Shown piece by piece: positions 51,366 to 60,474 of a stretch of DNA of 64,000 bases. Below the pieces are notes generated by a model. It was given only the letters and a program-made list of their open reading frames with translations, was not told where the DNA came from and did not search any database. The stretch is from an uncultured Eubacteriales bacterium (GTDB lineage Bacteria; Bacillota; Clostridia; Oscillospirales; Acutalibacteraceae). The translations under genes were made by a program, and so were the position numbers. The stretch spans positions 67,649-131,648 of the forward strand of contig CARTIQ010000001.1 of NCBI GenBank assembly GCA_949068525.1, written 5' to 3'. How positions within the stretch are numbered: the first letter of the stretch is position 1; the number at the start of each line of letters is the position of its first letter.

Positions 51366-53840
51366 TTATAAAATCGATTCCGGATTAACGTCCACGAACG
51401 TGCTAATTCCAGAATTTTTTTTGCATTCGTCTAGCTTAAAAAGAGCGTCGTTAACAAGTCTTTCAAAAGTCTTTTCATCCTTAAATTTAACTATTATCTT
51501 ATATCTAAACTTATTATTAGCTTTAAAAATTCGAGCCGGTGAAGGCCCCAAAATCCTTACTGTAAAGCCAGAATAATCACTTTTAATAAGCTTTTTTAAT
51601 ATTTCAAAAAAGAAAAATGCTGCATCTGCTACCCTAGCTTCCCTCTCACCAACAAAACCAATCACGCAAAGCTTGGCAAACGGTGGGTACAACATAGCCC
51701 TTCTCAGCACTATCTCATCTTTATAAAACGAGTCATAATCCTGCTCTGCTGCCAATTTTATAATTGGATTTTCTGGCGTGAAAGTCTGAATAACTGCACA
51801 ACCGCTAGCATTCGCTCTCCCTGCCCGGCCAATTACCTGAGTAAGCAGAGAAAACGCTCGCTCATAGCTTCTAAAGTCAGCACCATATAAAGACTGATCT
51901 GCAGATAAAACTCCAACCAAAGTGACATTAGGAAAATCCAGCCCCTTCGCAATCATTTGAGTCCCCAACATCACATCATAGCTTCCATTTGCAAAAGCAT
52001 TTAACTTTTTTTCGTAAGCAAACTTGGTCATTGTGGTATCAGAGTCCATCCGTAGAATTCTAACATCCGGCAGGCTTTTTTGCAACTCCTCTTCGGCCTT
52101 CTGGGTCCCAAAGCCAATATACTTCAAGTCGTGTTCATGGCAGTTTGGGCATTCTCCCGTAATATCCATAGAAAAGCCGCAACAATGGCACATCAGCTTT
52201 TGGTTAGCAGAGTGAAATGTCAGTGCGATGCTACAATTCGGGCACGTCACCACCTGCATACAGCTCCGGCACGTCACCAAAGTGTTGTAGCCTCTCCTAT
52301 TAAGCAAAAGAATTGACTGTTTGCCGTCATTCAAGGTCGCCTCCAGCCTATCGAGAAGCTGCCCGCTAAATGAGCTGCAGTTGCCCGATTCCCGCTCCTT
52401 GTTCATGTCCATAACAGAAACAACCGGCAAATTCGCGCCAGAATAGCGCTTTTTCAAGATGTTGATATTATAAATATTTTGTTCAGCGAAGAAAAAGCTC
52501 TCAACCGACGGCGTGGCAGAGGATAGCAGCAACAAGCATTTATGATAGCAACATCTAAACTTGCCTATTTCTCTAGCGTGAAAGCGAGGAGTAGCCTCAG
52601 ATTTGTAGCTAGACTCTTGCTCTTCATCCATGATAATAAGTCCGACCCTTTCAAACGGCGCAAAGACAGCCGATCGAGTCCCCACAACAACGCTAACCAA
52701 GCCATCCTTAACCCGCCGGTATTCATCCATGCGCTCCGATGCTGACAGTCCACTATGAAAAACTGCAACTTTGTCCCTAAATTTATCCTTAAAAATAGCC
52801 ACCATCTGGGCTGTTAACGCAATCTCCGGCACCATAACGATAACATTTTCCCCATCTGCAATAACGTCTTTAATCAGCCGCATAAACACTGAAGTTTTGC
52901 CACTACCAGTAATTCCATAAAGCAGTGAAACCTTGTATTCACGCGCTTTATACAGCTTGTAAATTGATTCATAAGCAGCCGCTTGGTCCCCTGTTAATGT
53001 CATGTCCCTTGAAACGCTCGAAAAATTCACATTTTTATAAGGGTCCCTGTAAATTTTATCTTCAAAATATTCTGCAATAGTTTTTTTTACTAAATTGTCT
53101 ACAACAGCAGTACCAACGCCAGTTAAATATAAAATTTCTTTTAAAGAAATTCCATCAAATCTCTGCTTCAAAACGTCAAAAACCATTTTTTGCTTTGGAG
53201 TAAGTTTCAAGTCACACTGCAAAACCTCTGCCTTTAGCCGAACCATCTTTACTGTAGCGTCAGCTAATGCTCTTTTTTTTACCTCTTTTTTTTGAATTAC
53301 ACCCATCTTTTCCAGACTTTTCAAGCAGTTCAAAACGTCCGCGCCAAACCGTGCAAGTAAAGCCTCTTTAGTAACCCAGCCGGACGTATTTTTTAGGCAA
53401 GACACCAAGTCTCCCTCCAAAGCAGTGCAGTCACTAACTTGAGCCTCGCCAAACCTCTCGCAAAGCTTAAACTTCTCGTGTAATTTAAAACTCATCCCAG
53501 TTGGAATCATCAATTTAGCTGCATCAAAAATCGTGCAAAAATATTTCTGCTTCATAAACTGAGCAAGTACTAACATCTCTGCACTCAAAAGCGGCGCCTT
53601 ATCTAGCACCGCAAAAACTTCCTTTAATTTAATCTCAGCTACATCAGCTTCATTCGGCATAGCCTCGGTCTGCAAAACAATTCCTTGACGCTTTTTGTTC
53701 CCCACTCCAAAAGGAACCAACACCCTGCAGCCCAAAGCCACTCCTCCAGCAAGTTCTTTTGGCAAAATGTAGTCATAAAGCTTATCCAGCCGGTAAACAA
53801 TATGCTCAACCGCGACTTTTACAATGAATTTTTGTGACAT
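51366..53840 (-). CDS. priA: Primosomal protein N' (replication restart helicase PriA)
   Basis: 3'-5' DNA helicase restarting stalled forks, 824 aa. Seen: the N-terminal 3'-BD domain (VEHIVYRLDKLYDYILP), Walker A LLYGITGSGKTSVFM, DEEQESSYKSEATPRFHARE, the paired zinc-binding cysteines (CRSCMQVVTCPNC and CHCCGFSMDITGECPNC), and motif VI region LLTQVIGRAGRANASG. ATG at 53840 with GAGG upstream. In many Clostridia coaBC lies between rpoZ and priA; here only ~50 nt separate them. Confidence 0.96.
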   Translation of the reverse strand: MSQKFIVKVAVEHIVYRLDKLYDYILPKELAGGVALGCRVLVPFGVGNKKRQGIVLQTEAMPNEADVAEIKLKEVFAVLDKAPLLSAEMLVLAQFMKQKYFCTIFDAAKLMIPTGMSFKLHEKFKLCERFGEAQVSDCTALEGDLVSCLKNTSGWVTKEALLARFGADVLNCLKSLEKMGVIQKKEVKKRALADATVKMVRLKAEVLQCDLKLTPKQKMVFDVLKQRFDGISLKEILYLTGVGTAVVDNLVKKTIAEYFEDKIYRDPYKNVNFSSVSRDMTLTGDQAAAYESIYKLYKAREYKVSLLYGITGSGKTSVFMRLIKDVIADGENVIVMVPEIALTAQMVAIFKDKFRDKVAVFHSGLSASERMDEYRRVKDGLVSVVVGTRSAVFAPFERVGLIIMDEEQESSYKSEATPRFHAREIGKFRCCYHKCLLLLSSATPSVESFFFAEQNIYNINILKKRYSGANLPVVSVMDMNKERESGNCSSFSGQLLDRLEATLNDGKQSILLLNRRGYNTLVTCRSCMQVVTCPNCSIALTFHSANQKLMCHCCGFSMDITGECPNCHEHDLKYIGFGTQKAEEELQKSLPDVRILRMDSDTTMTKFAYEKKLNAFANGSYDVMLGTQMIAKGLDFPNVTLVGVLSADQSLYGADFRSYERAFSLLTQVIGRAGRANASGCAVIQTFTPENPIIKLAAEQDYDSFYKDEIVLRRAMLYPPFAKLCVIGFVGEREARVADAAFFFFEILKKLIKSDYSGFTVRILGPSPARIFKANNKFRYKIIVKFKDEKTFERLVNDALFKLDECKKNSGISTFVDVNPESIL

Positions 53841-53890
53841 GATATTTCCTCAAACCCAATATAATAGCATATAATCGTGATTTTATCAAC

Positions 53891-54094
53891 CTAGTCATTA
53901 ATTTCTGGTTCAAGTATTTCATATTTATGCGCCTTAAAATCCCGTATAGCCAGGTTAACCGATTTTTCTAGCAAATGATCCCCATTTTGCTCTGCTTCTC
54001 TAGCAATCTCCCTCGCGCGCTTAGCCACACCAATTACCAAAGCATACTTGCTCTTTTTACCTGATAACATTTCATCAATCGATGGTTTTTGCAT
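53891..54094 (-). CDS. rpoZ: DNA-directed RNA polymerase subunit omega
   Basis: Small RNA polymerase assembly subunit, 67 aa. Seen: PSIDEMLSGKKSKYALVIGV, AKRAREIAREAE, and SVNLAIRDFKAHKYEI, the omega core. The 5' end overlaps the 3' end of gmk by 20 nt, with GAGGTG 7 nt before the ATG. The gmk-rpoZ order is standard. Confidence 0.93.
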   Translation of the reverse strand: MQKPSIDEMLSGKKSKYALVIGVAKRAREIAREAEQNGDHLLEKSVNLAIRDFKAHKYEILEPEIND

Positions 54095-54698
54095 TGTTCA
54101 ACACCTCATTAACAATATTTTTCATCCTGCAAACCCTGAATTTTTCGGCATTTATAATAGAAAAGATATTCTGCGCACATTTATCCGCGTCGTCATTTAT
54201 AACGATATAATCGTAGTCCAACGAATATGCAATCTCATCCACCGCTCTTGCCAAGCGGCTTTCTAAGCTTTTTTTATCTTCTGTGCCGCGTTTAAACAGC
54301 CTATCCGCTAGAATCTCCATAGAAATCGGCAATATAAATATCCTCAGCGAGTCCTCACACTTTTCTTTTATCTGCTTGGCGCCCTCTGTCTCTATCTTAA
54401 GGACAACATCCTTCCCGCTGTTTAGCAGCTTCTCAACTGCTTTTTTTGAAGTTCCATAGTAATTATCGCAATACTTAGCATGTTCCAGCAAGGTTTTATT
54501 TGATATCGCATCGCAGAAGGTCTCCTCCGAGACAAAGAAGTAATCCTTCCCGTCAATTTCGCCATCTCTAGATGGCCTGGTTGTTGCAGAGACCGACTTA
54601 ACAATGTTATCATCAAGCTTAAGGAGTTTTTCAAGCACGGTGTCTTTTCCCGAGCCAGAGGGCCCCGACAAAACGATCAGCAAACCGTTTTTACTCAT
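54075..54698 (-). CDS. gmk: Guanylate kinase
   Basis: Phosphorylates GMP to GDP, about 207 aa. Seen: P-loop LLIVLSGPSGSGKDTVLEKL, SATTRPSRDGEIDGKDYFFV (GMP binding), YYGTSKKAVE, and a C-terminal lid region with KRGTEDKKSLESRL. Start ATG 54698, with GGGGAGG 12 nt upstream inside the end of remA; an ATG eight codons earlier overlaps the SD. Coupled to remA (8-nt overlap) and rpoZ. Confidence 0.94.
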   Translation of the reverse strand: MSKNGLLIVLSGPSGSGKDTVLEKLLKLDDNIVKSVSATTRPSRDGEIDGKDYFFVSEETFCDAISNKTLLEHAKYCDNYYGTSKKAVEKLLNSGKDVVLKIETEGAKQIKEKCEDSLRIFILPISMEILADRLFKRGTEDKKSLESRLARAVDEIAYSLDYDYIVINDDADKCAQNIFSIINAEKFRVCRMKNIVNEVLNNAKTID

Positions 54699-54966
54699 AT
54701 AGGTCTGGTTCCTCCCCGCCATTTTGCGAACACCCGCCTTTTAATCTATTGACAATCGTCTCTGGATGCAAAGCCGAAAGAACCATAAGCTCACAATCCG
54801 TTACAATAACAGCTCTCGTCCGCCTCCCGCAAGTTGCATCTATTAGTTCATTTTTATTTCTCGCCTCGCTAACAGCCCGTTTTATCGGTGCTGCGTCCGG
54901 GCACACGATGCTAACAATCCTTGCGGATGACACCATATTGCCAAACCCGATATTTATAAACTTCAT
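54691..54966 (-). CDS. remA: RemA-like regulatory protein (DUF370)
   Basis: 91-aa homologue of the Bacillus DNA-binding activator of extracellular matrix and osmoprotection genes. Seen: MKFINIGFGNMVSSARIVSI, PDAAPIKRAVSEAR, IDATCGRRTRAVIVTD and SALHPETIVNRL. First gene of a minus-strand operon running through gmk, rpoZ, priA, def, fmt, yugP, rlmN, prpC and prkC, driven by the promoter at 55022-55050. Matrix control in this organism is not demonstrated. Confidence 0.9.
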   Translation of the reverse strand: MKFINIGFGNMVSSARIVSIVCPDAAPIKRAVSEARNKNELIDATCGRRTRAVIVTDCELMVLSALHPETIVNRLKGGCSQNGGEEPDLYE

Positions 54967-55021
54967 ACCGTTTTATTTCTCCCTTTTTGCGTCCCTTACC
55001 ACAAATAAATTTCGTAATATT

Positions 55022-55050
55022 ATTTTATCAATTTTTACGTGCACTGTCAA
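55022..55050 (-). promoter_or_regulatory. Sigma-A promoter for the remA-gmk-rpoZ operon
   Basis: On the minus strand TTGACA (55045-55050), 17-nt spacer, TAAAAT (55022-55027), about 55 nt before remA. Confidence 0.8.
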
Positions 55051-55134
55051 GCATGCGTACGCTCTTGGTTTTGCTGGATGATTTTATTCGTCCCACATTG
55101 GGAGCGCCCCTACACCTGCAAAAAATTGGGGGTA

Positions 55135-55163
55135 TGTTAATTTGCGCGCGTTTATGGTATAAT
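55135..55163 (+). promoter_or_regulatory. Extended -10 promoter for the trmB operon
   Basis: TATAAT (55158-55163) with TGG extension, and a weak TGTTAA (55135-55140) at 17-nt spacing. Divergent from the remA promoter. Confidence 0.65.
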
Positions 55164-55229
55164 AAAATTTAACTATTGAAAAAGGAGGCAAACGGGGGGC
55201 GAGGCCCTCTTTATAGTGACCTTTAGACA

Positions 55230-55895
55230 ATGAGAATAAGAAGAAAGCCTTGGGCTAGACCCGAGCTTGCAGCTTTTGAATTTTTTATTGCTAGCCCCGC
55301 ACTAAATAAAGGCAACTGGCATAATCTTTTTTGTAAAAAACAGCCTATTTGCCTAGAGTTGGGGTGCGGGAAGGGTTCTTTTATCGCAGAAATTGCTAGC
55401 AAAAACTTGGACAAAAATTTTATTGCGGTCGATATAAAAAGCGAGGTTTTGGCCCTTGCGAAAAGAAATGTTGAGCGGAAATACTTGGCTCTAAATCGTC
55501 CGATTGATAATCTTTTTTTAACAGCGCAAAACATCGAGCGCATAGATGAGGTCCTTAGCGAAAGTGACCTAATCTCGCGGATTTACATAAATTTTTGTAA
55601 CCCTTGGCCAAAACCAAGGCACAAAAAACGCCGGTTAACACATCCGCGGCAGCTTGAAAAATATAAGAAGTTTTTGGTGCTTGGTGGCGAAATTTACTTC
55701 AAAACCGATGACGATGGCCTTTTTTACGAAAGCTTCACTTACTTTAAGGAGGCCGGGTTTGAGATAATTTATGTAACCGAAGATTTGTTAAACTCCGGGT
55801 TTGACGGGAATATCTCAACAGAGCACGAAAAAATGTTTTGCGAGATGGGTAAAAAAATAAAATTTTTGATCGCGCGGTTAACCCAAGGCAAATAG
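55230..55895 (+). CDS. trmB: tRNA (guanine-N7-)-methyltransferase
   Basis: Makes m7G46 in tRNA, 221 aa. Seen: the family-typical start MRIRRKPWARPELAAFEFFI, SAM site ICLELGCGKGSFIAEIA, INFCNPWPKPRHKKRRLTH, and the C-terminal GNISTEHEKMFCEMGKKI. The start is well fixed by conservation, yet no SD lies close by. A strong AAAGGAGG (55181-55188) is 41 nt upstream, and the intervening segment contains a GGGC-GAG-GCCC hairpin. A short GTG ORF (MTFRQ) ends with TGA overlapping the ATG. First gene of a plus-strand operon. Confidence 0.95.
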   Translation: MRIRRKPWARPELAAFEFFIASPALNKGNWHNLFCKKQPICLELGCGKGSFIAEIASKNLDKNFIAVDIKSEVLALAKRNVERKYLALNRPIDNLFLTAQNIERIDEVLSESDLISRIYINFCNPWPKPRHKKRRLTHPRQLEKYKKFLVLGGEIYFKTDDDGLFYESFTYFKEAGFEIIYVTEDLLNSGFDGNISTEHEKMFCEMGKKIKFLIARLTQGK

Positions 55896-55917
55896 ACAAC
55901 AAAAAGGAGCTAATAAA

Positions 55918-57279
55918 ATGAAAAAAATTCTGATTTTGCCAATTTTTATTATGCTTTTTACTTCGGGGTGTTCTTTTAGCAATTTTAACACCAACAATCT
56001 GATGCATCCTCCTAAAGCTACTGGCGAAATGGCACAAATTCAGGCGCTTATCGAACACACGGTTGGTGAGGATATTATCTTTAAGTACCCTCAAAATGGC
56101 GATTTTAAGTCTGCTATCATTATGCACGACTTGGACGGGGACTCACAGGACGAGGCGATTGCGGTTTATCAGCTAGCCTCGCAGGATGCGCAGTCTTATA
56201 TAATGGTCATTGATAAAGTCGGTGACACATGGAATGTTATCAAGACTATTGACGCTAAGGGTGTAGATTTGGACAAGGTTTGCTTTGGCGACATTAATGG
56301 TGACAACATCGATGACATTATTTTGGGCTGGAGCAGCTACACGAGTTACGGCAAGGAGCTTACAGTTATCCTTTATGAGGACGGTAATTATAACGATTTG
56401 ACACCAGAGGAGACTTACTCCGACATGCTTGTTAGCGACTTTGACGGTGATGGTCGGTCTGAGGTTTTAACTTTATCTGTAAGCAAGCGCGAGGATACAA
56501 AGTCCGACGACGACGCCAACAAAACTGCTCGTGCTCGGCTTTTAAAGCTAGACTCTGAAAGCCGAAAATTCAAGGCTATGGGCAGCGCACTCATAGATTC
56601 GACGGTTGTTAAGTATAATCATACACAGTTTGGCAAAATAGATGATTCACAGTACGGCGCAGTGATTGATGCCATTACCGATAAAGGCCGCACTATGACT
56701 GAGATTGTTTATTGGGATAAGGCTTCTAATCGGCTGAGGGTACCTTTTTACGATAGTCAAAAATTGAGTTCCCCAGAATTTTTGCGGAATAGCATTATTC
56801 ATTCTAGCGACATTAATAACGACGGGATTATTGAGATCCCTAAAGTTGACTTGGCTGATGGCTCTAGCGGAAAATTCACTTATGTTTTGTCTTGGTTTCG
56901 GCACAACGTCGATTCTGCCAAAAACGACTACGTCGAAAGCCTCATTATGAACGAGAAGGACTCTTATATTCTTGTTGTGCCCACCAAATGGAAGCGGTCA
57001 ACTTTGGGCGACTATAATATTCGGTTTGGCTATGACTACAATTCCCGCATACTTCGGATTTTTGAACGCGTTGAACATGATGGCCAGGTTGTTAAAAACC
57101 GAGAATTTTTAAATATTGCGGTATTTTCTAAAAAGGAATTTGATGAATTGCCCAACAAAGCTGAATATCAGGTTTTGGCACAGGAAGGGAACCGCATTTA
57201 TACGTCGATTACTTTGGTCGAAGACTCTGAATTGGCTGTTTCAGCTGAAGAGATTAAAAATAATTTTAGAACTATTTAA
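55918..57279 (+). CDS. Lipoprotein with FG-GAP/VCBS-like calcium-binding repeats
   Basis: 453 aa, function unknown. Seen: a lipoprotein signal (LFTSGCSF, lipobox Cys at ~19) and at least four DxDGD-type calcium loops: HDLDGDSQDEAI, GDINGDNIDDIILG, SDFDGDGRSEVLT and SDINNDGIIEIP. The spacing suggests a partial beta-propeller. The C-terminal third has no motif I recognise. AAGGAG before the ATG. It sits between trmB and a two-component system and may be a surface sensor or accessory factor; that link is inferred from position only. Confidence 0.75.
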   Translation: MKKILILPIFIMLFTSGCSFSNFNTNNLMHPPKATGEMAQIQALIEHTVGEDIIFKYPQNGDFKSAIIMHDLDGDSQDEAIAVYQLASQDAQSYIMVIDKVGDTWNVIKTIDAKGVDLDKVCFGDINGDNIDDIILGWSSYTSYGKELTVILYEDGNYNDLTPEETYSDMLVSDFDGDGRSEVLTLSVSKREDTKSDDDANKTARARLLKLDSESRKFKAMGSALIDSTVVKYNHTQFGKIDDSQYGAVIDAITDKGRTMTEIVYWDKASNRLRVPFYDSQKLSSPEFLRNSIIHSSDINNDGIIEIPKVDLADGSSGKFTYVLSWFRHNVDSAKNDYVESLIMNEKDSYILVVPTKWKRSTLGDYNIRFGYDYNSRILRIFERVEHDGQVVKNREFLNIAVFSKKEFDELPNKAEYQVLAQEGNRIYTSITLVEDSELAVSAEEIKNNFRTI

Positions 57280-57331
57280 ATTTTACGGGGAGGTATAGGC
57301 ACGTGGTTAGCTCTTGTGCCGATTAACACTT

Positions 57332-58030
57332 ATGAAGAAGATTTTAGTTGTGGAAGATGAGGCGGCAATTCGCGAGTTTGTTGTTATTAACCTACAAAGA
57401 GCAGGTTATGACGTGACGGAAGCCGATTGCGGAGAGAAAGCTCTGCAGATTTACGAGGCTGATCCTACTTTTGACATTGCTGTGCTTGACATTATGATGC
57501 CTGGAATTGACGGAGTTTCGGTGTGTAAGGAGATTCGTAAGCAGAATAGCGAGATCGGGATAATCATGTTGACAGCAAAAACACAGGAAATGGATAAAAT
57601 CACTGGCTTGATGACGGGTGCAGACGATTACGTTACTAAGCCATTTAGCCCTTCGGAGCTTGTTGCACGGATTGATGCGGTTTATCGGAGAGTGGCTTTG
57701 GCTCAGATGCGATCTGAAAACAAGTTTAAAGAAGAGATGAAGTCTGGCGATTTTATCTTGAACATGCGCAACCGGACACTCTTAAAGCGCGGCGAATTAA
57801 TTGAATTGACACAGGTTGAATTTCAGATTATGGAATATTTTTTCTCTAACCCCAGCACAGCACTTAGTCGGACGGACATTTTGAACCATGTTTGGGGCGA
57901 TGATTACGTTGGCGAGGAGAAAATCGTTGACGTAAACATCCGCAGATTGAGGATGAAGGTTGAAGATGAACCTTCCCTTCCGCGACATATTTTGACGGTG
58001 TGGGGACTTGGCTACAAATGGGAGGCTTAG
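57332..58030 (+). CDS. OmpR/PhoB-type response regulator
   Basis: 232 aa. Seen: receiver domain MKKILVVEDEAAIREF with the phospho-acceptor Asp in IAVLDIMMPGIDG, TAKTQ, and DDYVTKPFSPSELVAR (conserved Lys), then a winged-helix DNA-binding domain (LTQVEFQIMEYF to HILTVWGLGYKW). It pairs with the histidine kinase 54 nt downstream. The start ATG lacks a near SD: GGGGAGG (57287-57293) is 38 nt upstream, and the gap has a GGCAC/GTGCC hairpin and a mini-ORF GTG..TAA (57303-57326, MVSSCAD) at ideal SD spacing. A 5-bp hairpin (58034-58048) follows the stop. Confidence 0.93.
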   Translation: MKKILVVEDEAAIREFVVINLQRAGYDVTEADCGEKALQIYEADPTFDIAVLDIMMPGIDGVSVCKEIRKQNSEIGIIMLTAKTQEMDKITGLMTGADDYVTKPFSPSELVARIDAVYRRVALAQMRSENKFKEEMKSGDFILNMRNRTLLKRGELIELTQVEFQIMEYFFSNPSTALSRTDILNHVWGDDYVGEEKIVDVNIRRLRMKVEDEPSLPRHILTVWGLGYKWEA

Positions 58031-58084
58031 ATTCTCACTAAGCGTGAGTTTGGAAATAGTCTTTTTTGAAAAGAGGCGAGTTTT

Positions 58085-59506
58085 ATGTTGGTCAAGGGCA
58101 TAACCAAGCGGTGGCTTCTTAATAGCCTGGGCATGATTTTGGTTACATTGGTCGCTATTGAGCTGGTTTTGGCGGTTTTTATTCATGAATCTTTCTACAA
58201 CGGCGTGCAGCAGACTGTTAGCGCTAAGGTGACTAGCCTTGTGAACATTTTTCCGGGCTATCGGGAGGACTCGGATAAGGATTTTGTTAGCAAGGCCAAG
58301 ATATATATTTCTGATTTCGAAGATAAAAACTTAATGGAAGTTGTGGCTTTTAACAGTAGCAACGAACCAATTTTTACCTCAACGGGCTTTTTGCCTGCCA
58401 GCAATTTTGAGATGACAGACTACACTATGGCACAGGAGTCGGCAAACCATGTAGGGCTCTTTGTTGGGCAAAATTCTTCTGGCGAAAATGTGATGGCCAC
58501 TACGAAGGCTATTTACACATCCGATGGCGAATACATCGGCTCTATTCGATATATAGTGTCGCTGCGGGCTGTTGATGGCACAATTTTTTGGCTGATAATT
58601 GGCTGCGTGGTTGTTGGTTTGGCGATTTTGCTTTTCGTTATTATGTCCAGCTCGTATTTTATCAACTCTATCGTTAATCCGATTCGAGAAATTGGTAAAA
58701 CGGCGCGGAAAATTGCACTTGGAGATTTTAATGCAAGAATCGACAAACCCTATGACGATGAAGTTGGCGAGCTTTGTGACACTGTGAATTACATGGCTCG
58801 CAAGCTAGGCGAGGCCGAAAAGGTTAAAAATGAGTTTATTTCATCTATTTCGCACGAACTGCGCACTCCTCTGACAGCTATTAAGGGTTGGGCCGAAACT
58901 ATTGAGCTCGGCGAGGAAAAGGATTCCGAAATGAACAAGCGTGGCCTTAAGGTTATAATTCATGAGGCTGAGCGGCTCTGCGGTTTGGTGGAAGAGCTTT
59001 TAGATTTTTCTCGATTACAATGCGGAAAAATGGTGCTATCATTAGAGCGAATCGATATTTTGGCAGAAATTAGTGAGGCCGTTTACATGTTTAAAGACCG
59101 CGCCACTTCGGAAAATAAAGACCTTGTTTATGCGGAACCCCCAATATTATCACCTGTTTTGGGTGACAAAAATCGTCTGCGTCAAGTTTTTATCAACGTT
59201 ATAGACAACGCCCTCAAGTATACCGCAAATGGCGGCACTGTCACCGTGAAGGTTAAGGAGGCTGCGGGGTACATTTACATCTCGGTTAGCGATACTGGCT
59301 GCGGCATCCCGCTAGAACACTTGCCCCATGTCAAGGATAAATTTTATAAAGCAAACACAACTCAAAAAGGCTCTGGGATCGGCCTTGCTGTGGTTGATGA
59401 GCTCGTTCAGCTGCACTCTGGCACTTTGGATATTGCTAGCGAAGAAAATGTCGGTACAATTGTCACCATCGCAATCCCCATTGCAAAGCCCAACAACGAA
59501 GTTTAA
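58085..59506 (+). CDS. Membrane sensor histidine kinase (PhoR/WalK-like)
   Basis: 473 aa: N-terminal membrane helix (~15-35), an extracellular sensing region (~36-165), a second helix (~165-190), HAMP, a HisKA domain with the phospho-His in ISHELRTPLTAIKGWAE, and an HATPase domain (NVIDNALKYTANGG, DTGCGIP, GSGIGLAVV). GAGG lies 8 nt before the ATG. Cognate kinase of the upstream response regulator. The stimulus is not predictable. Confidence 0.94.
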   Translation: MLVKGITKRWLLNSLGMILVTLVAIELVLAVFIHESFYNGVQQTVSAKVTSLVNIFPGYREDSDKDFVSKAKIYISDFEDKNLMEVVAFNSSNEPIFTSTGFLPASNFEMTDYTMAQESANHVGLFVGQNSSGENVMATTKAIYTSDGEYIGSIRYIVSLRAVDGTIFWLIIGCVVVGLAILLFVIMSSSYFINSIVNPIREIGKTARKIALGDFNARIDKPYDDEVGELCDTVNYMARKLGEAEKVKNEFISSISHELRTPLTAIKGWAETIELGEEKDSEMNKRGLKVIIHEAERLCGLVEELLDFSRLQCGKMVLSLERIDILAEISEAVYMFKDRATSENKDLVYAEPPILSPVLGDKNRLRQVFINVIDNALKYTANGGTVTVKVKEAAGYIYISVSDTGCGIPLEHLPHVKDKFYKANTTQKGSGIGLAVVDELVQLHSGTLDIASEENVGTIVTIAIPIAKPNNEV

Positions 59507-59539
59507 AATTCTTTAAACGAAAAAAGAAAGGCTATAAAC

Positions 59540-60388
59540 ATGACGTTAACGCAAGTCTATTTGCAAGGTAAACGGCTTTTAACCGAATCTGGGATCGATT
59601 CCCCCGCCTCTGACGCTATATGCATTTTAAAATTTTGTTTTGGTATAGACCGCCAGGACTTAATTTTGCACGGAAGCAATATCGCAGATGGGAAAAAATC
59701 TGCTAAATTTTTTGAAATGATAGATCAACGGTCAAAAAGACGGCCTTTGCAATATATCATCGGGGCATGGGAATTCATGGGCGTTGAATTTAAGGTCGGC
59801 GAAGGTGTTCTGATTCCGCGAGACGATACCGAGGTTTTGGTTTCAGAAATTTTAGCACTTACAAAAACCATCAAAAAGCCAAAACTTTTGGATTTGTGCG
59901 CTGGACCGGGAACTATAGCTATAACTTTCGCCAAACGCCGTGTGAATGCATCTGTTTTTGCTTTGGAACTTTCTGAAGTCGCTTTAAAATATCTGCAGCA
60001 AAACATAAATTTAAATGCAGTTAAAAATGTCACTCCGCTGCCCTTTGACGTGATTTTTGATGCAGATAAATTTAATTTTGATGGGTTTGACATAATCGTC
60101 TCAAACCCCCCGTATATTGCGACTTCTGAACTGAAACGCCTACAAAAGGAAGTTTTGAATGAACCTTTTATGGCTTTAGATGGCGGATCTGACGGATTGA
60201 TGTTTTACCGTGCTATTGCCGAAAATTGGATCAAATTTTTGAGGTCGGGCGGGCACCTCTGCGTGGAAGTTGGGTTTGGGCAAGCTTTTGCCGTTGTGAA
60301 TATATTTAAATCATCAGGTCTAGATGGCATCGAGATTATTCGCGACTTAAATGGCATTAATCGTGTTGTTATCGCCAAAAAGTTGTGA
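59540..60388 (+). CDS. prmC: Peptide chain release factor N5-glutamine methyltransferase
   Basis: Methylates the Gln of the GGQ motif in release factors (RF2 is encoded at 33853-34965). 282 aa. Seen: an N-terminal helical domain, IPRDDTEVLV, SAM motif LLDLCAGPGTIAITFAKR, and catalytic NPPY in IIVSNPPYIATSELKRLQ. ATG at 59540 with AAAGG 8 nt upstream. It is not adjacent to prfA here, unlike the common prfA-prmC arrangement. Confidence 0.94.
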   Translation: MTLTQVYLQGKRLLTESGIDSPASDAICILKFCFGIDRQDLILHGSNIADGKKSAKFFEMIDQRSKRRPLQYIIGAWEFMGVEFKVGEGVLIPRDDTEVLVSEILALTKTIKKPKLLDLCAGPGTIAITFAKRRVNASVFALELSEVALKYLQQNINLNAVKNVTPLPFDVIFDADKFNFDGFDIIVSNPPYIATSELKRLQKEVLNEPFMALDGGSDGLMFYRAIAENWIKFLRSGGHLCVEVGFGQAFAVVNIFKSSGLDGIEIIRDLNGINRVVIAKKL

Positions 60389-60392
60389 GTTC

Positions 60393-60421
60393 TTGATTTT
60401 GCCAGCGAGATTGGGTATAAT
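60393..60421 (+). promoter_or_regulatory. Sigma-A promoter for the trkA-like pair
   Basis: TTGATT (60393-60398), 17-nt spacer, TATAAT (60416-60421), just after the prmC stop. Confidence 0.75.
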
Positions 60422-60434
60422 GAAGAAAAATACT

Positions 60435-60462
60435 AAAAAGTCACGGTTTTCGTGATGTTTTT
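60435..60462 (+). terminator. Terminator-like hairpin in the 5' leader of the first trkA-like gene
   Basis: AAAAA-G-TCACG, loop GTTTT, CGTGA-TG-TTTTT (60435-60462) lies between the promoter and the SD. It looks like a short intrinsic terminator. Because it is downstream of the promoter, it could attenuate the trkA transcripts as well as stop readthrough from prmC, or stabilise the 5' end. Confidence 0.45.
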
Positions 60463-60474
60463 GAGGTGCTTTTT

